IMG/VR virus record: IMGVR_UViG_3300042197_003137
Coordinates: 1 to 36,818 of that record
Strand: one strand, 5' to 3'
DNA length: 36,818 bases
Origin: a virus
Part shown: positions 31,130 to 36,818 of the stretch, one piece after another
How positions within the stretch are numbered: position 1 is the stretch's first letter
Layout of the letters: every line of letters starts with the position of its first letter
Made by a program: the position numbers and the translations under genes
The notes under the pieces: model-generated
The model's input: only the letters and a program-made list of their open reading frames with translations
Database searches by the model: none
Told to the model about the DNA's origin: nothing

Positions 31130-31138
31130 CGTATCTCC

Positions 31139-31378
31139 TTAAGACTTTAAGTGCTTAATGATACGCTTTTTCTCCTGGTCTGTCAACCACTCTTTCTCCA
31201 TGTCTCCAAAATCCGGAGCCATTTTAAGAGCATGATCTACGGCATTTTTGATTTGATAAAGATCTTTTTTAAATTCAAACGATGTAAAGCCGTCGTTATA
31301 CGGACTGGAACATTCTCTGGCTAATGCATTAATTTGATTAGCGATATCAAAAACATCCCAGTTTTTTTTCAAACCCAT
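31139..31378 (-). CDS. Small helical hypothetical protein
   Basis: This 79-aa protein is predicted mostly helical: WDVFDIANQINALARECSS, FKKDLYQIKNAVDHALKM and EKEWLTDQEKKRIIKHLKS. No domain is recognised. It lies 1 nt after the GroES-like gene and 9 nt before mazG, so it is part of the same operon. Confidence 0.5.
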   Translation of the reverse strand: MGLKKNWDVFDIANQINALARECSSPYNDGFTSFEFKKDLYQIKNAVDHALKMAPDFGDMEKEWLTDQEKKRIIKHLKS

Positions 31379-31379
31379 A

Positions 31380-31739
31380 TTAGATACTGTCTACAATGAG
31401 TTCAGCATCTGCGCTAGGAGCGTCCTCTGACGTGGCCAGTATCGCATCAGTATCTACACGCCAGATGTCTTTCTCTCCTTCACCGTCGTTGATACGTATT
31501 CTTCTAGTCCATCGTCCATGCTCTATCAGAATCCATTGACCGACGCTAAATTCCGTTTGTTCAGGTCCAATTTTATATACCTGTCCCCAGCGTGGTCGGA
31601 TACCATGAGTTTTACCATCATCGCTGCGCAGCACGATTCCGCCCTGTGTCTTTCTTTCCCCGAAATTCATTCCGGTCACAATAACATTATCGCCTAGCGC
31701 ACGTATTTTGATATGCTTAACGTTATATGACGAATTCAT
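31380..31739 (-). CDS. GroES/gp31-like co-chaperonin
   Basis: This 119-aa protein follows the GroES fold. It has KIRALGDNVIVTGMNFGE, the mobile-loop region ERKTQGGIVLRSDDGK (GroES 'KSAGGIVL'), GQVYKIGPEQTEFSVGQWIL (GroES 'G.V..vG.......vk.GD.V') and a C-terminal strand. T4 gp31 replaces GroES to fold the capsid protein. This one would cap host GroEL for phage proteins. It overlaps the small gene upstream by one base. Confidence 0.75.
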   Translation of the reverse strand: MNSSYNVKHIKIRALGDNVIVTGMNFGERKTQGGIVLRSDDGKTHGIRPRWGQVYKIGPEQTEFSVGQWILIEHGRWTRRIRINDGEGEKDIWRVDTDAILATSEDAPSADAELIVDSI

Positions 31740-31969
31740 TATTTTTTGTTTCCTCTCGTAGCGACTTCTTCTTTAAGCGCTCTAGGATTATTTTTGTAAT
31801 AATCTTGTAATATCTGTTCTCTGGTTCTCAAGATCTGTCCTCCGGGACCTAGTTCATCGCCCCTGGCATTTACTTTCATATTTCCTATTGCAGGCGTGAG
31901 TTCGTTTTTTAACGATAACCTATCCATGTCTATAGGTTTACCCTGCATGCTTGTGTAGACTCTACCCAT
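31739..31969 (-). CDS. Small conserved phage protein, unknown function
   Basis: This 76-aa protein starts MGRVYTSMQGKPIDMDRL and has VNARGDELGPGGQILRTRE, a pattern I recall next to GroES-like genes of T4-like marine phages, without function. It is probably disordered in part. It overlaps the DnaE-like fragment by 8 nt and the GroES-like gene by one base. Confidence 0.55.
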   Translation of the reverse strand: MGRVYTSMQGKPIDMDRLSLKNELTPAIGNMKVNARGDELGPGGQILRTREQILQDYYKNNPRALKEEVATRGNKK

Positions 31970-32435
31970 TTCTTATCTCCTTAAAGAATTCTTCTATTGG
32001 TAATTTGTATTTAACACTGTCAATCCTATGTACCCCTAGTAAAAACAGCACATAACTAGCCACGCTACTTCCACGTCCTACACCCCACACAACATTGTTT
32101 TTTCTCAGAGTGTCTACTATATATTTCATCGCACACAGCATAGGAAACATTTTATGATCTCGGAAAAGTTGCAGTTCAATAATCAATCTATCATAATTTT
32201 GCTCAGGACAAATGCCGATCAAAAACTCTTCGATATCCATTTCGGCATACTCTCTGGGAATAAACCATTTTTCGATATCTATACGATCTAAGGGTATCGG
32301 ATAAGGCAATCGTTCTTCGGAGATCCTGTCTAGATATTGTGTGAGATGTTCAGCAGAGATCGCACAGTCGGATAATATTTCCGGTCCATGCGTCATGATC
32401 GCTTCTGTAATTGTTTCTAATTTATTTGTTGACAT
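31962..32435 (-). CDS. DNA polymerase III alpha (DnaE) palm-like fragment
   Basis: This 157-aa protein has a C-terminal half that aligns by eye with bacterial DnaE just before the active site: LIIELQLFRDHKMFPML, then MKYIVDTLRKNNVVWGVGRG, then SSVASYVLFLLGV with the GRGS motif that binds nucleotide in DnaE ('VGPGRGSGAGSLVAY'). It stops right before the PDFDVDF segment with the catalytic aspartates. It cannot polymerise alone; it may be a domesticated fragment that touches the clamp, DNA or host polymerase. It overlaps its upstream neighbour by 14 nt. Confidence 0.7.
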   Translation of the reverse strand: MSTNKLETITEAIMTHGPEILSDCAISAEHLTQYLDRISEERLPYPIPLDRIDIEKWFIPREYAEMDIEEFLIGICPEQNYDRLIIELQLFRDHKMFPMLCAMKYIVDTLRKNNVVWGVGRGSSVASYVLFLLGVHRIDSVKYKLPIEEFFKEIRNG

Positions 32436-32658
32436 TGATCAGTTGATTCAAATCTCCATTGAGTTCTGTTTGTGTACGTTCACGATATCTTTTAGATAAT
32501 TCGTCTTTGTATATTGTAACAAAAGTAGAGATTTGTGTCAACAGTTCTGGCTTGCCCAGACGATATGCTTGATAGTATTTTCTAGTTAATTCTTGGACTT
32601 TTTCTTCCAATTCATTATCTTTCAAGTCAGAAAGATTCTGTTCGAATGGATGGAACAT
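32422..32658 (-). CDS. Small helical conserved phage protein
   Basis: This 78-aa protein is all-helical in appearance (NELEEKVQELTRKYYQA, LLTQISTFVTIYKDELSKR). I recall the opening HPFEQNLSDLKDNELE as common in T4-like aquatic phages. No function is known. It stands between tail-type genes and the DnaE-like fragment, overlapping the latter by 14 nt. Confidence 0.55.
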   Translation of the reverse strand: MFHPFEQNLSDLKDNELEEKVQELTRKYYQAYRLGKPELLTQISTFVTIYKDELSKRYRERTQTELNGDLNQLINVNK

Positions 32659-32659
32659 T

Positions 32660-33244
32660 TTATGACGAGAACTGTCCTAGATAGTTAAGGAAAATCCTAT
32701 CCGACTTATGCCGCCACACTTCTATGATAATTGGATTACCGCCACCTGCAGCCAATTCTTGGCTAGTCACGGTGAAAGGTGCAGGAAATGTGGCATTCTT
32801 TTTCAATACTGTACCACCGCTGGTACTAAATGTTAGAGTTCGTGTCGTGCCATCCCCGTATAATTCTAAAGTAAGTTTACCTACGCTCGGAGGTAACGTA
32901 TTGCTGTCCGGAAAGTTAAGGAACTCAATCACAGTATCTGCACCAAAACGAAAAATCTGATACGACCCATTCTCGAAATCCACAACCAACGGAGTAGTAA
33001 CAATTCCTCCGTCGAATCTTTTTTCGTAGTTGTCCTGCATGACCGCACGAGTTATGAGAGTTCTATTGAAATCATTATCTATGTTTAATCTAGCTGCGTT
33101 GTCTTCTAGATCTGTGATTTCGTCTTTGGCTATTTGCAGACTGGTTTTAATAGTATCAAAATTGTCACGGAAAACCTGCGTGTCGTTGTCTTCTCCTGCC
33201 ACAGGAAAGTTTTCATTTATGCTTAAATAATTGATGTTGCTCAC
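32660..33244 (-). CDS. Tail or fibre-associated structural protein
   Basis: This 194-aa protein has an N-terminal segment (INENFPVAGEDNDTQVFRDN and a following helix) of the kind that attaches fibre proteins of T4-like marine phages. It is followed by a beta-rich domain (GKLTLELYGDGTTRTLTF, NPIIIEVWRHKSDRIFLNYL). No enzyme motif is seen. It overlaps the end of the 829-aa protein gene by 4 nt. Confidence 0.6.
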   Translation of the reverse strand: MSNINYLSINENFPVAGEDNDTQVFRDNFDTIKTSLQIAKDEITDLEDNAARLNIDNDFNRTLITRAVMQDNYEKRFDGGIVTTPLVVDFENGSYQIFRFGADTVIEFLNFPDSNTLPPSVGKLTLELYGDGTTRTLTFSTSGGTVLKKNATFPAPFTVTSQELAAGGGNPIIIEVWRHKSDRIFLNYLGQFSS

Positions 33245-35730
33245 GGTAATTTTTCTCCACGTTGCGGAAATGCAAGATATTTATCCTCTATCTGCCCGTC
33301 TAAAATATCTATCACATATCGATCCACGGTAAAATCTATGCTTTTGAAATCGTAATTAACAGATTTTATCCTTGAAATCACAGATTCACTGAATCCCGGT
33401 CTGAGATAGCACAGTATCAAAGATTTCACGTAACCAGTTTCTACAAAGTTGTCGCTCTGGATAGATCTCATCCAGAGAGGTAAGAAAGTGCGATCACGCT
33501 CTCCTAGAGCCTTGATACGACGTCGCATGTTTTTGATACTGTTTGGAAACACACGTTGATGGTCTCTATCGCTGACTAATGGAATATCGCTGTCTATTTT
33601 TATAGCATCATAACTGACTAATACTCTGCTGTTGATATTGTCTGGTAAATGAACGACCTGACCGATGCTTTTTCCATCTTTCTCTAAATCATCTACTATG
33701 TCTACGTAAACTACTTCGTAGATAGTTTCTTGGGTCACAAGATCTTTGGCCACGGCAAATTTAAGATTTCCAAAATGTATCTGCTTCCGATAATGATTTC
33801 GACTCATGGCCTGTACATATTTCACAGCGTCTAGGCTTTCTATTCCAGCGTAGATCAATATACGTAATTCAGATTGTATTCCAAAGTTAGGATCACCGTA
33901 CCGATATATCTCGTCGCTTCTAAAAATATCGCTGTTGGTGATAAAATCGTACCATGCTAATCTTTTTTCTTTGTTCTGGAATGCCTTGAAATAAAGATTA
34001 GCGAAAGATTTTTCTACTTGGGTATCTACGAATACCGAGAAATTTTTAATATTTTCTGCGAAATTGGCAGTGTCTCTGGCCTTGATCGAAAAGGTGAATT
34101 TGCGATCAAATGTAGTAGATCCACTATCAAAAGATGCCGATGTGTAATCTCTAGATAGACTCGAGCTGTCTTCTAACAGATTTATGCTGTCAACTCTTTC
34201 ATAAAATCTTATGATGCCCGGACCTTGATCATCTGCGAACTGTTTTACTTTTCCTTGTATGATTCCAGTACTTAATAGTGTCAATCCCGGAGGCAACGTT
34301 CCCGCAGTTAACTCATAGACTACTTTGCCGCCATAATATAAACAACGTGCTTCTACGAACAATGTGCTGGGTTGATTAGGCCTAATCGATCCACGATCCG
34401 AATCTGAAATCCATGATATAGCACTTTCTATTTCTCCGATAATATCTATGGTAAAAGTTTTTTCCGCAGTGGCCACGGCTTGATTCCATGTGACTCCTTC
34501 TACGGGAATGATATTTCTATTTTTTTCTAAGGCGATAAAAATAAAACCTAGATAAGTCACTGCTTCGTCTGGAAAATATTCTCTGGTGGAATTCCAATTG
34601 CCTACATAGGTATAGGTAGTGGTCGCCAAGGATGCAGGGAAGTCTATGGCCTGCATGGTAAATTTATAAGTTTTAGTTACCGCATTTTGATATGGAACTC
34701 GACCTGCAAGTTCCCCAGTTATAGTATCTAACTGTAATCCGGGAGGCAAAATGCTGGGAGATCCGTCATCGGGATTAGTAGACAGCAGAAAGTAGGTTAT
34801 TACCCCAGAAAGGCTAGGAGGATCATAGACATCTATAAACACGGTCACGTAATTGTCTGCTCGATACTTTCCTAGATAACTGTCAGTGATCCATATGGGT
34901 ACTCGATCGCCAGTATTGTCGGATCGGAATAGATTGGTATCGACCTGCATGATACCGTTATCTGCTTGTAGAAATTCTTCAGTGACCACCCAGATCCGGA
35001 ACACTCTACGGACTTCGTTGACTCCGTCAGATACTGCTACGATGAAAGTATAGAATCTACTAAGGCGTCTAGGACCTCTGCTAGGTTCTGTGTAATCGAA
35101 AGTGACATTGTCGTAGAGATAGGTATCAAAACCATTGGATCTGGCCTCTGGTTTGTCATAGTAAGTTACATCGTATCCGTTGGTATCAAACGCACCGGTA
35201 GGATCGGTAACATTTTCTAGAGCGAATATAGGATCAGTGAAGCCAGATATCATGCCATCGCGACTCAAAGAAAGACCAGGGGGAAGATCTCCACCATTGG
35301 GAATTAGATAATACTCTAGCGTATCACCTGCTATTAGATCCGGGTCCAATGCCGACAAGGCAAAATTTACCTGCTCATTATCGAGAACGAAATAATTATC
35401 TCCGTTACCAACCTTTAGAAATCCCTGTTCAGTCAGCCATCGAGGTACGTCGGATCCATCTACACTTATGCTAAAGGTTCGGTCTTCTATATCTGCACCA
35501 TCGTTGGCTCTAATGACGAATCTGCTGGTAGTGAATCGTCGGACTTCTGTGGCGCTGCCTTTTATCGTTCCGGTAGTCGATTCTAATCTAAGTCCTCTAG
35601 GTAAATTACCTGCTATTAAAGAGTAACTAATCGATCCTTCTTCGGATGTAGCCTGTATAATGATGTTTAAGATCTGTCGCTCAGTGACTGTGCCTAGGTC
35701 GCCTGCCGGAGTAATCCACGTAACTGCCAC
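33241..35730 (-). CDS. Large tail protein with Ig-like (He_PIG-type) repeats
   Basis: This 829-aa protein has four repeats of the putative-Ig pattern 'Y.L..G.LP.GL.L...tG.i.G': at about 36-60 (YSLIAGNLPRGLRLESTTGT), 140-165 (LPPGLSLSRDGMISG), 312-345 (LPPGLQLDTITGELAG) and 470-495 (YELTAGTLPPGLTLLSTG). Between repeats 3 and 4 a segment YVGNWNSTREYFPDEAVTY (about 375-417) resembles a type 3 chitin-binding domain. The C-terminal part (about 560-829) is a separate alpha-beta domain. It likely forms a tail fibre, baseplate wedge or decoration that touches the host surface. Confidence 0.7.
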   Translation of the reverse strand: MAVTWITPAGDLGTVTERQILNIIIQATSEEGSISYSLIAGNLPRGLRLESTTGTIKGSATEVRRFTTSRFVIRANDGADIEDRTFSISVDGSDVPRWLTEQGFLKVGNGDNYFVLDNEQVNFALSALDPDLIAGDTLEYYLIPNGGDLPPGLSLSRDGMISGFTDPIFALENVTDPTGAFDTNGYDVTYYDKPEARSNGFDTYLYDNVTFDYTEPSRGPRRLSRFYTFIVAVSDGVNEVRRVFRIWVVTEEFLQADNGIMQVDTNLFRSDNTGDRVPIWITDSYLGKYRADNYVTVFIDVYDPPSLSGVITYFLLSTNPDDGSPSILPPGLQLDTITGELAGRVPYQNAVTKTYKFTMQAIDFPASLATTTYTYVGNWNSTREYFPDEAVTYLGFIFIALEKNRNIIPVEGVTWNQAVATAEKTFTIDIIGEIESAISWISDSDRGSIRPNQPSTLFVEARCLYYGGKVVYELTAGTLPPGLTLLSTGIIQGKVKQFADDQGPGIIRFYERVDSINLLEDSSSLSRDYTSASFDSGSTTFDRKFTFSIKARDTANFAENIKNFSVFVDTQVEKSFANLYFKAFQNKEKRLAWYDFITNSDIFRSDEIYRYGDPNFGIQSELRILIYAGIESLDAVKYVQAMSRNHYRKQIHFGNLKFAVAKDLVTQETIYEVVYVDIVDDLEKDGKSIGQVVHLPDNINSRVLVSYDAIKIDSDIPLVSDRDHQRVFPNSIKNMRRRIKALGERDRTFLPLWMRSIQSDNFVETGYVKSLILCYLRPGFSESVISRIKSVNYDFKSIDFTVDRYVIDILDGQIEDKYLAFPQRGEKLP

Positions 35731-35740
35731 GACTGTCTCC

Positions 35741-36286
35741 TTAGATAGGCCCTAGATCAATTTCTAATCCAGAGGGTATCGTTATGGTTCCAAAATCGAT
35801 ATTAGTCGCCGATGACAAAAATTGCACTACACTAGTATATGGCGGATTGATGGGTCCAAAATCGTATACTGTCAAAATTTGATTAAGGTCTAGCAGAGTA
35901 TCGACTGTTATTATGTTGCCCGATGCTGTAACAGCCACATCGTTGCCGCCTTGCATAGTTATGTTGGTATGATTGCTGGCTGCGATGGTTCCAGACTGGG
36001 TGGTTATGTTTTCAAAGGAATCTGTCTGTGTATTATTGATTACGATACGATTGTCAAATGCATCTAGAGTGATTTTCGTACCGCCTATGATATTTTTAAA
36101 TTGTAATTCGGTTCCTATCTTTTGTGCGAAGATACCCTCGCCAGAAATACCTATATTTTTAGCGGTAACAGTTAAACTGGCGTTTAATTCTGTAAAATTA
36201 GCATTTACTTTCTGGAATGCCGTGCGTAGATCATCACCTAGCCCGTCGTTGACTTGATTACCTATGTTTATTGTTTGTATGGCCAT
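35741..36286 (-). CDS. Tail-fibre-type structural protein
   Basis: In this 181-aa protein the N-terminal module QVNDGLGDDLRTAFQKVNAN is found at the start of many tail-fibre proteins of T4-like phages and is thought to aid attachment. The rest is a repetitive beta region (NITTQSGTIAASNHTNITMQ, GNIITVDTLL), low in charge. It overlaps neither neighbour and follows a GGTAAATA box. Function inferred from the module and gene neighbours. Confidence 0.6.
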   Translation of the reverse strand: MAIQTINIGNQVNDGLGDDLRTAFQKVNANFTELNASLTVTAKNIGISGEGIFAQKIGTELQFKNIIGGTKITLDAFDNRIVINNTQTDSFENITTQSGTIAASNHTNITMQGGNDVAVTASGNIITVDTLLDLNQILTVYDFGPINPPYTSVVQFLSSATNIDFGTITIPSGLEIDLGPI

Positions 36287-36304
36287 ATCGCGCTCTCTTT
36301 AGTA

Positions 36305-36312
36305 TATTTACC
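36305..36312 (-). promoter_or_regulatory. Late-type promoter box
   Basis: The minus strand reads GGTAAATATA, sharing TAAATATA with the elements before the genes at 11043, 18393 and 6660, and lies 19 nt before the ATG at 36286. Confidence 0.35.
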
Positions 36313-36329
36313 GTTCTGTTAGTATCCAA

Positions 36330-36677
36330 TTATGCCACTGCTGTCACAGTGACAGTAAACTGTTGACTTGTACAGACACCGCCTAGTTCTGCACCAGTCA
36401 CTGTGCCCAGCACCTGTCCCGGACTGTAAGGACCCGTGCCTGAAATGGAGTCAACAGTGATAGTATGTCCCAAAGGCCTCAGCGGATCTTCTCCACCGTC
36501 AATAGACACAGTGAATACCACTCCGTTGCGAGTGATCTGAAAAGTTGAAGGATTACCAGAACCCATCTCGCATATTATTATATAATAATCGGTAAGATTG
36601 ATGGCCAACTGTGTGGGCACGAGAAAGAGGCGTCGTCGACGACCAAACTTGAATGTGCCTGTGAATGAACCCAGCAT
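36330..36677 (-). CDS. Small beta-rich structural protein
   Basis: This 115-aa protein starts MLGSFTGTFKFGRRRRLF and then has a beta-sandwich-like body (TDYYIIICEMGSGNPSTFQI, GHTITVDSISGTGPYSPGQV). It starts right after the stop of the partial protein downstream of 36679 and follows AGGA by about 8 nt. The neighbours are tail-fibre type, so it is probably structural. Confidence 0.5.
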   Translation of the reverse strand: MLGSFTGTFKFGRRRRLFLVPTQLAINLTDYYIIICEMGSGNPSTFQITRNGVVFTVSIDGGEDPLRPLGHTITVDSISGTGPYSPGQVLGTVTGAELGGVCTSQQFTVTVTAVA

Positions 36678-36678
36678 G

Positions 36679-36818
36679 TTAGAATCCTGTTAGTTGTCCC
36701 AGCACGATGTAAGTGCCAGAAACATTTATGATACTAAATGTCACCACATCAGTTCTGTTGATGCTGGGTGTTGGAGTGACATTGCCCTGCCAGTTTATGG
36801 TCTGTGCCACACCTGCAA
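36679..36818 (-). CDS. C-terminal end of a tail-fibre-type protein, cut by the window edge
   Basis: The last 45 codons of a minus-strand ORF enter from the right edge and end at TAA (36679-36681). The visible tail INWQGNVTPTPSINRTDVVT followed by FSIINVSGTYIVLGQLTGF is the typical end of marine phage fibre proteins, where a Trp-Gln-Gly strand and a final 'VLG..TGF' strand close a C-terminal domain. The start and the rest lie outside. Confidence 0.7.
   Translation of the reverse strand, partial: AGVAQTINWQGNVTPTPSINRTDVVTFSIINVSGTYIVLGQLTGF

Noticed and set aside
1-36818. CRISPR array, insertion sequence, integrase or attachment site
   Set aside because: No spaced direct repeats, transposase or recombinase motifs were found on either strand.

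Overview
This window looks like part of a T4-like (Straboviridae/Kyanoviridae-type) myovirus of a Gram-negative host, most likely aquatic. The evidence is a family B DNA polymerase (gp43 type), a T4-type sliding clamp (gp45), a clamp-loader ATPase (gp44), a DsbA-like late-promoter DNA-binding protein, PhoH, a MazG-like pyrophosphatase, a GroES/gp31-like co-chaperonin and an IscA-like carrier, plus many small proteins that I recall from marine T4-like phages of cyanobacteria and SAR11. A lipoprotein o-spanin points to a host with an outer membrane. The exact host cannot be read from the sequence. All genes but one (phoH) lie on the minus strand and are packed with 1-25 nt overlaps, so transcription runs right to left. 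No tRNA, CRISPR array, insertion sequence or integrase was seen, and there is no gene-free stretch longer than 300 bases.

Layout by increasing coordinate. (1) 1-5923 is a nucleotide and DNA modification block: the 5' part of folE (GTP cyclohydrolase I), a GT-B glycosyltransferase, a T-fold/QueD-like protein, a PD-(D/E)XK nuclease candidate, several small unknowns, and a tRNA-guanine-transglycosylase-like protein of DpdA type. Together these suggest that the phage places a 7-deazaguanine base in its DNA. (2) 5923-10032 is the replication block: sliding clamp, DNA polymerase, a small membrane protein and a DsbA-like protein, headed by a strong sigma-70-like promoter whose -35 box sits inside a terminator hairpin. 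(3) 10117-18393 is a run of about nine genes whose N-termini resemble the T4 capsid-targeting sequence. It includes a nucleotidyltransferase fusion, a LysM-GH19 muralytic enzyme, an IscA-like carrier and several mosaic proteins that share linkers and a hydrophobic module. I read it as candidate virion cargo. (4) 18438-23124 is a protein-quality block: a full-length ClpA-type unfoldase, peptide deformylase and a DnaJ/CbpA-type co-chaperone.

(5) 23196-26219 is a lysis and membrane block: small secreted and membrane proteins, a holin candidate, overlapping outer and inner spanins and a GH19 endolysin. (6) 26216-27455 holds two conserved phage proteins of unknown role. (7) 27597-28334 is phoH on the plus strand behind a structured leader. 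(8) 28331-32658 holds the clamp-loader subunit, MazG, a GroES-like protein, a DnaE palm fragment without catalytic aspartates, and small unknowns. (9) 32660-36818 holds tail or fibre proteins, including one with four Ig-like (He_PIG-type) repeats and a chitin-binding-like segment.

How it may work together (inference): the replisome copies the genome, DpdA swaps guanine for a deazaguanine made from GTP by FolE and QueD-like steps, and the modification shields phage DNA from host nucleases and perhaps from the phage's own nuclease. Late promoters of the TAAATA type drive virion cargo and tail genes. The cargo proteins would be packed into the prohead, cut at hydrophobic-X-Glu sites and injected. 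ClpA, DnaJ, deformylase and the GroES-like protein would tune host proteostasis before lysis.
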